Positions 46,216 through 57,885 of a stretch of 64,000 bases of DNA are shown piece by piece. Source of the stretch: Dipteris shenzhenensis (taxonomy: Eukaryota > Polypodiophyta > Polypodiopsida > Gleicheniales). Position numbers and translations under genes: made by a program. Where the stretch lies: NCBI GenBank assembly GCA_047967505.1, contig CM106541.1; one strand, given 5' to 3'. How positions within the stretch are numbered: the stretch's first letter is position 1; each line of letters opens with the position of its first letter. The notes under the pieces are model-generated. The model saw only the letters and a program-made list of their open reading frames with translations, was not told the DNA's origin and made no database searches.

Positions 46216-46980
46216 ATGCCAATTACAATAATTAATACCAAAATCGTGACAACGTTTTCTAAGCCCGCAAACTTTTATTTCAACCGCTTCAACTTCCGGC
46301 CAAAAGGTAACAAACAACACCATGATGACAAATTTGATCTACCAATCCAGGCCACCAATGGTGTAGGTGAAGATGGCAAAGCTAGTAAGGCAATAACTCC
46401 ATTGCATCCACATCTCGTGAATGCAAATACTCTACCAAAATTGTTAATTCGTACAACTGTCGGAGTTTGTACCCTATCGCTTCGCTTTCGAGGCAAAATA
46501 TTGGCAAAGTATGGCACTTACAAGGCCAAAGGTGTGCCGTATCCAGTCTTTTTACGTGTTGACCTTACCCAATGAAGAATGTTCTGAGATAATCACACTC
46601 CATGTTCCTCACGTTTATGTTTTGCAAATGCAAGATGCATTGCAAGTAGATGAGTTTGTGTGGATAGAGGGGCCTACCATTACAAAAAGGGCACCTGGTG
46701 AAGGTGGAACCTCATCTTTCTCCCTACGCATCGACGCAACAACAACTGTTTTGAAAGCTGAGCCTTTTGATGGCTCTGTTTCTTTTTTCCCAGACAATGT
46801 TATACGAGTTTACATGCCTTGGGCAACGAATCAAATGGAAAACCTCAGGTCTTCTTTTATTTCAGGGCCGCGAAAACGTTGGTATCAACCTACTTTAAAA
46901 AAATCAAAGCACCCCAAAGTTTGCTTGTTCATGTTGTGGTTGTTTGACTTTTCAAGGAAAGCTAAGACGCTTAAGCACAA
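46216..46980 (+). pseudogene. RPA-like OB-fold protein of the Helentron (frameshifted)
   Basis: Two overlapping plus-strand frames (46216-46575 and 46511-46999) join into one protein with a shift near 46550. Visible are TTVGVCTLSLRFRGKILAKY and, after the shift, VLTLPNEECSEIITLHVPHV, VDEFVWIEGPTITKRA and FSLRIDATTTVLKAE. The pattern fits a single-stranded DNA-binding OB fold as in replication protein A large subunit, the accessory protein of many Helitrons. The match is by pattern, not by a catalytic motif, so it is less certain than the rest. Confidence 0.5.
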
Positions 46981-47009
46981 ATGCACAACTCTTTGCTAAA
47001 CAATAAAAA

Positions 47010-49480
47010 ATTGTCCTCACTTCTTTGCTGTCAGCAAAAAAAAGTGTTTGCACACTTTGCCACAACCAAATATGCACGGTTAAAGTTCCCAAATTTGCTC
47101 TCATAAACATGAGCATGTCAAGTAAAACACTCCACACAATGGCTCTGAATAGAATCGAAGAACGGCTCATCTCCATACGAATACCATTTGCACAAATTAG
47201 GCAATTAATATATGAAGGCCAATACGAACTCCGCGGAAGTGTTATAAACGTTTTCGCAGATGTCAATAAAGCACAACAAGTACTTCCTCATTTCATATAA
47301 CTAATATCGCAACAGTAATGGTAGCGATCAAATACCGACTACATTATGACCATAACTACGTCATTGAGCTAGTAGGTCCAATGCTAACAATGCGAGCACT
47401 GCACGAGTTGCTTGAAACGCCTTTGTACAAGCAGAACAACGTTCAAATAAACCAAGCATGGTTACAACACATTGCAAATCACCAAGCGCTTGAAGACGCG
47501 GTTTCAACAGCGAACAAGAAACAATCACTGCAGCGCGGCCCGACCTAGAAACTGATACACTCGTGCATGGCATTTACACAAGCCAACAAGTTGTCGATTA
47601 TGAGGGCAAACCCGTAATTGTTGTGCCCTCGGAGGGATTCTCACCTTTGAGCATTTTCAAAGGCACACATTTCGAGGATTTAGCATTTCCCAATGCTCTT
47701 TTTTGGACAACCAAGAGCGTACAGGGTGCCAAGCCGAACTTCATACCAGGATATAACAAAGTGGGAACTAAGAAATCAAGACAAAAGGTTATTCAAACGA
47801 AAACTTATTTTTCAAAACTATGAAAGTCTTGGTACGCCAAGTACTATCGTCCACTTGGGTACGCATGAGAAAAAGACAACTACAAGGCGCAACTTTACAA
47901 GCAAAAACAGTAGTACTAGACACTAACATTGAGAAGCTTTTGCAATCAAAAATAGGGTTTCATGACTTCACATGCCTACTCATGTCCGCAAACTACAAGC
48001 AACGCCTCAAGAAGAATGTCTTCGCAATGGTTAGGCAACTTGGGGCCCCTACATTCTTCATTACACTCTCTGCAGTGGAAAAAAGATGGGAACCACTTCT
48101 AGATTGCTTGCAAGAACTGCACCAAGAGAAGGAGCCCACTAGTAGTGACACAGGCGTTGAAACTATCAGAGACATTATCAAGTCGAACCAATCACCATAG
48201 CGCAATACTATGTCCACAAGTTCTTAGCTCTCAAAGCTTTACTACGGTAAGACCACAACATTCTAGGACCGGTTCTTGATTACTTCTTTGTCACAGAATT
48301 CCAAAACAGAGGGAGCCAACATGACCACGGCCTACTTTGGACTCTGAACACACCCATTTACAGAAGTTGTGAGACAGCCATGCTGGAATCATTCATTGTA
48401 GACCAATACATTACGACAAACAATTCACTACTTGACAATGGCTAGAACAACCTACAAACACACAAACATAAAAAAACATGTAGAAAATGAGGCAAACATT
48501 GCTGGTCCCATTTCCCTAGGCCGCCTATGCACAGAACCAAATCCTTGCACCGTTGCCTGGCCAAACACAGCTGCAATTCGACAGGTCCAATTTCAAGAAA
48601 ATCTCCATGGTATTGGCAAACAACACGACAAAGAATTTGTGCTTTGATGCATTCCTTACAGAAACTTCCATATCTGAGTGCGAGTACATCCTCGCTCTAT
48701 AAGAAGAAGCACAATCTCACAACCGACAGTTTTTTTGCAAAGAGAACCAAAAGACATAAACATTGACAACTTCAACCCAGCATTAACAAAACTTTGGGGA
48801 GCAAACACCGACGTTCAGTTCATCTTAAACCCACATGGTGTAGCCTCTTGCTGCACATCATATTTCACCAAAATAGATTAAAAAACAAACGATGCCATGA
48901 AAAATGCAATCATTCAAAGTGTTGAAAACCAAAGCCCCACAAACGAGCGCATAAGAAAAGTCGGCAACGCAATTCTTAACATGCAACACATAAGTACGCA
49001 ACAAGTCGTTTACCTATGCCTCTCGCTACCCCTCACTAGTGCAACCAGAGAGTTCATATACATCAACACAAGCAATCCAAAGGAAAGAACACTGCTACTT
49101 TGGCAGCGTGAGCAGCTAGAGCAGCTCGACCCAAAGAGTACCGATGTTTTCTTTTAGGACATCATAGCCAAGTACACGCAAAGACAACCACATTTAGAAA
49201 ACATTTCTTTGGCAGGATTTGCGAGCCAATACACAAAAATCCAGCAAGGCACCAAAAAAAGAAAACGTGGTAGAATTATAAGGTTTAACAACTACAACAA
49301 GATGAAATACCTGGAGAACCACTTTAGAGAACAGTGTCTGTTGTACCTACCATTTGGAACCGCAGAACACTCGCTTGGAAATGGCTACAACACACGGCAG
49401 ACATGTATGCCCAAAACCAACAAATCATTGCCCATAACAGTTCAATGTTCCAAAAAAGAATCCCGAACCCAACCTTAACA
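47010..49480 (+). pseudogene. Helentron Rep region: DUF6570-like, Helitron N-terminal and HUH domains
   Basis: First comes a cysteine motif, VCTLCHNQICTVKVPKFAL, with ERLISIRIPFAQIRQLIYEG (about 47040-47290), like the DUF6570 part of Helitron proteins. Then PSEGFSPLSIFKGTHFEDLA (about 47630-47690), VFAMVRQLGAPTFFITLSAV (48019-48078) and KRWEPLLDCL, the Helitron_like_N domain (PF14214). The HUH motif QHDHGLLW has its H-x-H at 48320-48328. Further on are NFNPALTKLWGANTDVQFIL and a C-S-Y-F-T-K segment with the likely catalytic tyrosine at 48861-48863; the usual partner tyrosine a few residues earlier is cysteine. The last part, ILNMQHISTQQVVYLCLSLP and QLEQLDPKSTDVFF, is also Helitron-like. Stops at 48198, 48646 and 49155 and frame changes inactivate it. 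Confidence 0.85.
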
Positions 49481-49639
49481 ACAACAAGCAACTTTGAAAC
49501 AAGCAAAACATCCTCCAGTACCAACAATTCAAGAACAAGAGAAAAGTTTGATCTTGCGAATGAAACGCTCCCAACTAGGAAAAAGACAAGCCCAAGCAAT
49601 AACAAACAATGCCAACAAAGAAAAATCGCCAACGATGCA

Positions 49640-50795
49640 TACCGCACAATGATAATGAAAATGAGCTCTAGGTAGTGCATTTTACTGGAAGCTATGTTGA
49701 AAAAAAGAACCCACCCCGAAAAAGCATTCCACTTATTCTTGGCTAGAAATGCAGTAGCTAGCAAACATTCACCTTGGTCACCATTGCAGAGGCATTGTGA
49801 CGATTTTACTCATACAAAGAAACAACCATTGTTGACCTCCCCAAAGTACTGCTAATGGGTACACGAGAAAGGCAACAAGAGCGATAAATGGTAACACGTT
49901 GCATGCGGCGCTACACTTGCCATTACTAACTAACGCTTACACTACTCTCTCTGCATAAAAACTACAAAGCTTATCAGTAGAGTACAAAAGCGTATAGCTA
50001 ATTGTGGTCGATGAAATATCACTCATTGGCTTAAACACACTACTCGCGCAACAGAAGAGATATGTGCATGCGTGAAATCAAGCACACCCATGACAAACCA
50101 TTTGGTGGCGTGGATGTACTCTTTTGTGGAGACCTGTGCCAAGCAAGCCCAGTAAAAGACTCTTGGTTGTTTAGTAATCATTCCGACAGCACAAACGCAA
50201 TAGGGTTGTTTTGGAGAACACACAAAGTTACATCTCAAACTAGGCATGCTTGTTGAAATTTGTGTAGGGAACTTGGACATCAGTGTGATGGTATTATTAA
50301 CGGTGCGGATGGCGTATTCGAAGGTGCATACACACAAGGGAAAAACTTCATTGCGTGGGTCCAACTCCATGACAAAATGGCGGGGGCACTCACACTTTAC
50401 AAAAACCAAAACATGTATGACCACAACATACCAAAAACATGACCCTAATATCACAAGTCGTTAGAGAATTTCAAATAGGTGACAACCAACTAAACACAAT
50501 AACTAGAACACAACTACCGAGACAACCTACAGTAGTCGCCACAAGAACTATCCACTGTGTGCAAGGATTAACAATGGATTCTCTCATGCTAAACCCAGTA
50601 GGGAGAAAAACACACGAATTAGTCTACACAGCCTTGTCAAGAGTTCGAATACCCGACAATCTTTACTTCCTTTCCAAACTAGAACGAAAACAAATAAAGG
50701 TGGACCCTGCAATGTTACAAGAGATTTCAAGACTACGCAATGAATGCAGCTGGTCACTTGTCCAAAAAAACTTTGGTGCCCAAAAAGAAAATTAA
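49640..50795 (+). pseudogene. Helentron Pif1-type helicase (Walker A deleted)
   Basis: After a KAFHLFLARNAVA segment, the frame reads VLLMGT at about 49850 and passes straight into RKATRAINGNTLHAALHLPL. The Walker A loop (G-x-x-G-x-G-K-S/T) that should stand between them is missing, so ATP binding is lost. The Walker B segment LIVVDEISLIG is at about 49995-50030. Then PFGGVDVLFCGDLCQASPVK (about 50098-50157) and, near the C-terminus, RTIHCVQGLTMDSLMLNP and ELVYTALSRVRIPDNLYFLS (50540-50680). These are Pif1 family motifs in order. Stops near 50083, 50257 and 50440 also break the frame. Confidence 0.85.
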
Positions 50796-50821
50796 AAAAT
50801 AATACAAAGCCTAAACACAAG

Positions 50822-51290
50822 GTCATTACTACAACACACGAAAGACTTACTCAAGTTCAAAAGCATCCTCGCAGTGAACGTACTTTGCATACAAGAAAAA
50901 AACTGACAAACACAACCACCTCCAACATTACTAGGCTTTCTAAGTGTCAACACAACAACAAGTTCTGGATTGGCCACGTACTACAAAGAAAGATTCAGCT
51001 TGAAACATACTGAAGAAATATCTATAGAAGGGTCTGCAGGCCTACTAACAGTAAAAAAACACATAACAATTTTAAACATATACAAGCCACTAAAAGCGAA
51101 GGCAAAGGGTTTACTAAAACTATTACAAAAAACCATAACAGATAGAATGACAAGAAGACCTACCTACGCCGTCGGTGATGTTAATATTGACTATCGAGAT
51201 GCAACGCAAACAATGGACAAACTCCAACAACTAATGGTAAGGTTCAATTTTAAACAATTGATGACAGCAACAACAACAGTGTATATTCAC
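50822..51290 (+). pseudogene. EEP (apurinic-type) endonuclease domain of the Helentron, truncated
   Basis: After the helicase, a degenerate domain reads NVLCIQEKN at about 50878-50904 (family L-Q-E motif with the catalytic Glu), then GLATYYKERFSLKH, LLTVKKHITILNIYKP and PTYAVGDVNIDYRD, whose GDVNID at about 51173-51191 matches the family G-D-x-N-x-D metal-binding motif, and FNFKQLMTATTT. The final D-H motif is absent because the sequence runs into the 105-107-bp repeat at about 51285. A stop lies after QEKN. The combination with a Helitron Rep-helicase supports Helentron identity. Confidence 0.72.
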
Positions 51291-51545
51291 CACACTAGCT
51301 ACTAGTAGTAAACTTCTCAGCCAAATTTGTCTCAATTGAGAGGAACATTCTAAGCCATAGTGAAGATTTGTTCTTACAAGGAGACCCGCATATCCACCAC
51401 ACTAGCTACTAGTAGTCAACTTCTCAGCCAAATTTGTCTCAATTGAGAGGCATTCTGATCCATCGTGAAGATTTGTTATTACAAGGAGACCCACATATCC
51501 ACCACACTAGCTACTAGTAGTAAACTTCTCCGCCAAATTTGTCTC
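51286..51545. repeat. 105-107-bp tandem array shared with the host gene 5' flank
   Basis: CCACACTAGCTACTAGTAGT recurs with its ctagct core at 51295, 51402 and 51507. Each unit has AACTTCTC, GCCAAATTTGTCTC, AATTGAGAGG and GTGAAGATTTGTT, then ACAAGGAGACCC. About 2.5 units are present. The same unit stands at 44455-44545, 6.8 kb away, next to the start codon of the O-fucosyltransferase-like gene. Confidence 0.9.
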
Positions 51546-53039
51546 CTCGAGCTCATTGTCCAGTCAATATTTTGTCTCCTTGGCCAGTCAATTTTAGACT
51601 TAGCTAGTCTGCTTGCCTACTAGTTGAAAATAGACTAGCTTATCACTTCCAAACCATTACCTATGCCTCTTTGCACTAGTGTTCATAGAAAACATCTTTC
51701 TCAACTCATCACCAAACTTGGGTTTTCAAATTTCGAAAGGTTTTTCTGGCAAATTCGCATAACAAAATTGCTTGAAATTTTGCAAGTTTATGAAATGGAG
51801 AAAATGTTTTTTCCTCGTAAAAATGAAAACATTGCAAATCCGTTTTTCATGAACACTAGCCTCTTGCCTCCAAAAGTCTGGGCACAACTCTGCAATTGGC
51901 TGGTTTTAACTACCTAGTTTCAGCCATTGTGCTAGTAAAAGTGGCTAGTTTCAACCCACCGCTCACAATATCTAAAATGAGACAATCGAGAGGCATTGTG
52001 AGCAATCTAGCATTGATCCCTCATCAATCCACACGTCACACAATACAAGATCAGTCAAAGAAAATGGGAGTTTGGCTGGTTTCAACTAGCTACTTGCATC
52101 ACCCATCTCAAGTAGACGTGGCTAGTTTCAACCATCCCAACACTATGTAGCCCACCGCTCACTGAAGTTGTTAATCATCAATTTATGGCATATCCATTTT
52201 CAAAACAACTTCCTTTTAGGATCAGTACACCCCACCAGTCTCACCCAATGTCCCCAATGTAAGGGGTAGAGGTAGTAGTCTTCAATGGTGGCAAGGTGTT
52301 TACACACCTCCAAGCATGCATTGTCACTGAAACTCTCCTTGAAATTTGATTACTTAGTAAGCTGGTACATGTAGTTAGTTGTGGTTGCCTAAGGAATTAC
52401 TTATCATTGGCACCAATTAGCTGCCACCTCAACATGAGAAATGAAAAAAGGTTTGAAAATGTATAGACGGTTCCATCTTCCAACAAGGTTTTAAAAACTT
52501 TGATTAGCACCCCATGGTGTTGGCCTAGTAAGAGTAAGTTCCCAAGGCAAGACAACAATGTAAATCATTTTCCATTTATCAATTATTCCCCCAGATATTC
52601 AAGACTTCACATGCATTACCACATGCCATGAACACGATTCCACATTGCCTCTCTTGAGGGACAATTGCACTTGAACATAATCTGGAGTGTCCTAGCTCCT
52701 GTCCCACAGAATGTTGCTCTTCATACCGGTGGTAGGGTTGCTAGAATTGAGGTGAGGGTTAGTTAGGAGTCTCATGCGATAGAGGATTCCTTGCATGCAA
52801 TCACAAACATCTATAAATCAACAACTTTGGTGTCAAAGGATGAGAAGAAAAAAGAGGACGAAGGTGCTTGGAAGCTGGATGGCAAGAAAGGTAGGGTGGT
52901 GCCAGTTTGTAGCCTACAAGCGGAGGAGTCTATGCAGGGAGATCCTCCTTCAGCCCTCCCAACTTCTACCTATCAAGATGATGAAATGCATGAGTCAAAG
53001 AATAAGAAGACAACCTTGGAAGAAAAGCAAAATTCGAGG
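51546..53039. other. non-coding with one unassigned ORF and small repeats
   Basis: A plus-strand frame at 51663-51917 (84 codons) contains FSNFERFFWQIRITKLLEIL and a KMFFPRKNEN segment; no family is recognised. Phrases such as GTGGCTAGTTTCAACC (51941 and 52118) and CTGGTTTCAACTAGC recur. From about 52790 on, a basic, charged frame may be the upstream part of the LINE that follows. Confidence 0.4.
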
Positions 53040-54637
53040 AACATTCTTGAGGGGTGTATTATCCCAAGATGTTAACGTGGGTTTAGTAGAATTGTTTCCT
53101 AAAAAACAAAACCGGTTAAAAGTGGGTGACTGGCATCCAATTACGATGCTGCATACATCATATAAGGTTGTGGCTACATTGGCAAATAGAGTGAGAGATG
53201 TATTCTCAAAAGTAGTGGATGGAGAGCAGAAAGGTTTTATCAGAGGGAGGGACGTATTTGAAAATATTCTGAATGTGACTACTGCTATTGATCATGCCTC
53301 AAAGTCAGGGACTAAGGTGGTGTTGCTAGGTTTTGATTTCAATAAATCCATTACTTACTTAGAGTGCTAAAGAGGTCCATGGGTTTGGAAAAATTTTCTA
53401 TAGTATGGTGAGCATTTTGTTTGTGAAGGCCTCAGCAATTTTGTACATCAACAATGGGGCAATGAGAAGATTTGATTTATGCAGATATGTGAGATAGGGT
53501 TGCCCCTTGGCTCCCTTACTTTTTGCTGTGGGCACAGTTCCATTGATTTTATCGAGATAAAGAAAGACTTAGAGTTGCTAGAGATTAAAGGTCTGAGGTT
53601 GCCTGCAGAGGAGCAGTTCTGCTCTCAGTTCTTTGTTGACGACATGGTGACTATGTCTAAAGGATGCAGAGTAAGTGTTGTGAATTTGCTTCGGGTATTG
53701 GATTGATTCTATGCACTGTCCGGATCCAAATATAGATGTGGTAAGTCTTTTTCCATGAGAACAGATATAGGGGAGAAGAACGAATGGCTGGATTAGTTTG
53801 CAGGAAACATAGTCGTGAGGGGAGAGGTGATCGGATACCTGGGGGTCCTCCTAGGAGTGGACATCACTCTGAAATAAAGATTTGTTTGGTTTTGGGATTG
53901 CTTGATAATAGCTTAAAGTTTCCAAGTTTATTCCATTTAGTCCACAACCTCCCCTTAATTTCATATTATGACAATTTAACCTACTCTCAATATTTTACAT
54001 CAAGCTTTGCAACTTTGTTGTCAAGTTCTTGTGTTTATTGTGACACCAATAACAAGGGAGGCGTGTTTATGACACCTGACTTCCCAACTAAGTTTTAAAC
54101 TGGTTCTTACCATGTTTTCCTTGTTGGATGGTGGCAGGTAGGCAGATTCCCCTCTTCAATAAAAATGATGCTGCCAACGACTTATCAAAGCTTGACTTCT
54201 CACATTTCCTTTTTTCATAAAAGAATGTTCACCCTCTAGTGATGCTGCTTCATTCATAGTGGAATTTCTATTTATTAAATAGAAATTCAGGTATGGGGGG
54301 TATGACCCTTGGGTGGAATGCTCGGCTTTGACTACTTATAGGGCCTCTATTTGGCATTTTAGGAAAACTGATTGGCAAGAGATAGAAAAACTATTCATAC
54401 TACATAGCCTTTTTATAAATGGAAGATGGTTCCAAGAGGAAGTGGCATTATACCCCTTGGGAACCCTTGGAGGCTCCTAAAGTGGGTGGGGATATAGGTA
54501 TCCCTGATGTGGATAAAAATAACATTTCCTCGCTAGCTAAATGGTTCCCGAAGTTGTTCAAGTCTGGTGCTCCATGGGTAGTTTGTACCAAAAGCAAGGA
54601 AAGGTATTGGTACATGGAAAGATTTGACCTGGTATGA
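53040..54637 (+). pseudogene. L1-type LINE reverse transcriptase (degenerate)
   Basis: The plus strand shows NVGLVELFPKKQNRLKVGDW, HPITMLHTSYKVVATLANRV, VDGEQKGFIRGRDVFENILN and TKVVLLGFDFNKSI (53070-53360), the RT0-RT2 blocks of plant L1. Then, in other frames, GLPLGSLTFC where QGCPLAPLLF is usual, QFFVDDMVTMSK near 53630 at the F/Y-x-D-D site, and SGSKYRCGKS. Near 54420-54600, GSKRKWHYTPWEPLEAPKVG and GDIGIPDVDKNNISSLAKW match the C-terminal part of the L1 ORF2 protein. About 200 bases of AT-rich DNA near 53900-54110 interrupt it. It is dead. Confidence 0.8.
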
Positions 54638-57600
54638 GATCATGTGCTCTTCCTTTCCAATTTGTATTAAAGGTTTAGATTTAATTACCAGATTAATCGA
54701 GGATTAATTGAAGCCTAGAAGCATTGTCGTTCCTTAATGCATTGGAAGGTTAGATTTGGCTTGAGGGGGGATGCATCACACACATAAAGAGATATGGTTG
54801 CTTCTAGCATTTACTTGATATTGAGGTGAATGGTGAGGTACAAGTTTAGTTTTTGCTAGTTTGTGAGTCAATTCGCTAAATTCATTTATGTGACTTTTTT
54901 GAGTTGATTCACTAATTCTTTTCATGTAGGGAGATGGAATTTGCTCTAGGAATTTTGAGAGTGAAAAACATTTTTTAATCATCCTCATGAGTCAATGTTG
55001 ACCCCAGGATGCCAAAACACTCTAAGGGAAGACCAAGGGCCACAAGAGCAATAAAATAGAAGCATTGAAGAGGAAGATGCACTAAATGAGGATGAAATAA
55101 TGCAAGTCATTGATAAGCACCCACTTTGATGCTCCTTCACCCCAAAATGAAAGAAATGAAGATGTCGAAGTGATTAGGGAGGATAACATGAGTCCTGAAG
55201 AGGAGAGCTTGCAACATGAAGCAAGCACCATGTTATATGAAGGGGCAAGCGGATCTCATCTTATAGTGACGAAATGGATTATGTTGGAAGCACACAACAT
55301 ATTTTACAAGCGAATTTTATGAAATTCCAAGTATTTATATTTGATGTGAAATAAAGTCATATATAAAGGTGCTCAAGGTACAGTCCAGGAAGGCTCCAAG
55401 TGGGTTTTTGCCATTGACTCAACAAAATTTTTTAGTGAAACATTAGTGAAACAAAAAATTGGGACGACCTTAGTGAAACATTTGTGCTACCCATGCACTG
55501 TGACTAAGTAAAGCATTTTTATTATATGGATATAATTTTCCCTTCAACTTCATTAAAGCTTGCATGAACATATCATAGATTTTTGTTTTAGTTGGTCTTT
55601 CAACGCGATCGAGTGATAACTATCAGTGGTTCCTGATTCAAGTTGCATCTAGAACCAACATGTATTTGAAGATGTGGAAGTAAAGAATGAAATGGAAGAT
55701 ATGAATACAAGCCACACTAATGGGATGGGTTTGGAAATGCCACCCACCTAGATGTCGACCGCTTGTCACTCATGATTGGTAGATAATTTGATGAATGGTG
55801 TGAGACACATCCAAAGAAGAAAAGAGGAGGCTATAAAAGAGAGATCTTAAAAATGGAGTCTATAAAGGAAAAATAAGACTACAAAAATACTTGTGAAGAG
55901 CGAATTGGTTCTAGGAGAAATAGTTCATTCAACATACTATGGGGGCAAAGGACAAGGAAAATCGCGATCTCATGTTTAAATTAGAGACTTGAGAAGGAAC
56001 TCTTGAATCCTCTCTATAGAGTGAGTAGTGATCTTTTGAGCACTAGAGGATCCCGTTTGAAGGATGCTAGGGCCCATCACTTGTGTGATGGAAACACAGT
56101 GATGCTAGGGCCCATGGCTTGAACCTACATGTGATGGAAAACACCTACTCCTTGTAACCAAGAGCCATCTATGCAATTAGGAAGGATCCTAGGTTAGGGG
56201 GTAGTGTTCCCTTTCCCATGATGCCAAAACCTCTCAATGTAGCCTTGTCATCTCCAACTAGATAGAAGGCAACCCCCATCATGACGGTAGTTGCCACTCA
56301 ACTAGTAATGCCACCAGTTGTGAGTGCATTGTCATATGCACGGCCTTGGAGTAAGGTTATTCTCATAGTGACACCCACCACCTACCCAAATGGACCCTAT
56401 GTTCTGCACATACTAGTAAGCATGCATATGGTGTCAAGCATCCACCACAAACCCATGCACATGAAGGTGCCTTTGTCCTAATATCCAACCACAATAGCCA
56501 TGCCTTGGTTCTTTGTAACCAAAATGTATCCATCACCCCAATCCGTAAAAAGAGTATCCTAGATAAAAAAGAAATCTTTGTAACAAGAATGGGGCATGCT
56601 ATAAAGAACAAAGGGAATGAGCAAGAGCAATGGTAGCAGTTGCAGCTAATGTGCCCCCTTGAGAAGGGGGTATGTTGATAGGGCAAGAGGACTTGAAGAT
56701 ACCTACATAGTGAAGAATATGAGAAAGACCGAGTTCAAGTGATGGGTCTTCATATAGATTTGCAAAGCTAAGGACACTGTAGCTAAAAAAATTAAGGGTT
56801 TAGTGTTTGGCTTAGCCTTGGATGGCAAAGCTATCCACCTAGAACCCAATCATAAGGACACTTTGAAGATTTTGCTAAGGCCTTTCTCCTTTCACCAAAG
56901 TAGGAATAAAACACAATGTAAATTCCTTTCCACAAGAAGAGCATGAAATTATGCACATATTCATTAACAGGCAAAAAACCATAAGGGCATGATGTGAACA
57001 AAACTCTAGCTGAAGGTATTACAAAGCACGACTATATACAGTATAATGAGTAGATGCTAGAAATCCCAGCCCCACTGGCATCTTACAAAACCTTTAAGAG
57101 CCTAAACATGAAATCAAACCAATCTAGGAAATGAATGTGCATTAGTTTGAAACATATGTACTAGATAGCATCTAGATTTTCCCTTCCATTGACCCAATGG
57201 TGTTGAAGGCATCCTTAGAAGATAAATTAGTTGATTTAAGGAATCATATGCAAGTGCATGTAGTTCTCTTACCCTAGGTTAGAACAAATGAGAGCTACTA
57301 TGAGGCCTACTATTTTCAAACACTTTGAGTCCATAGCCGCAACTAGTATGGAAAGAGATGGGATCACGTCTACAATGATCTTTATGTTAGCTCGTATGTA
57401 GTTTGACAAGACAGTCTCACAATACTCTTCTTAACCCATGTACATATGTCCATGGAAAAGTACCTACAATTGAACAACTTGTAAAGACCTCATGTACAAG
57501 TACCCATAGCAAAGTAGCTACAATTGAACCCAACATTTACACATGAAGAAATCACGAATTGAATCCAAACAATAATTCATTGAAACATCATGAATTGGTT

Positions 57601-57659
57601 GGGAAATTGATCAAAGTTCTTGGTGGAAGTAATTGACTCATTTGGTGAGAATGAAATCC

Positions 57660-57885
57660 TTGAAAGAAGTTAGAAGACATGCTTGTTAGTAAAATGGGTG
57701 AGTATTTCAAGGACCTAACTCATTAGGGGAGGAAAAAAATGTAGAAAGAAGCTCAAGGCCATACTTGTCAATAAAATTGGTGAGTATTTGGAGGAATCGA
57801 TTCATTAGGGGAGGAACAGCATCCTAGAAAGTTAAAAGACACACTTGTTGCTTATAAAATGGGTGACTACTTGAAGGGGATGATA
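57660..57885. repeat. 82-83-bp imperfect tandem repeat, about 2.7 copies
   Basis: AAAATGGGTGAGTATTT at 57691, AAAATTGGTGAGTATTTG at 57773 and AAAATGGGTGACTACTTG at 57856 mark three units, each with GACATGCTTGTT-like and CATTAGGGGAGGAA phrases in the two complete ones. Non-coding. Confidence 0.8.

Larger units (their letters stand above)
46216..51290 (+). mobile_element. Helitron-class rolling-circle transposon of Helentron type (decayed)
   Basis: In order on plus: an OB-fold ORF (46216-46980), a Helitron N-terminal region and HUH Rep domain (47010-49480), a Pif1-type helicase (49640-50795) and an endonuclease/exonuclease/phosphatase domain remnant (50822-51290). Canonical plant Helitrons have Rep-helicase plus a separate RPA protein but no EEP; Rep-helicase followed by EEP is the mark of Helentrons. 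The coding is broken by many stops, a Walker A deletion and truncation at the right. The DNA termini could not be identified, so the limits given are those of the coding part. Confidence 0.82.
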
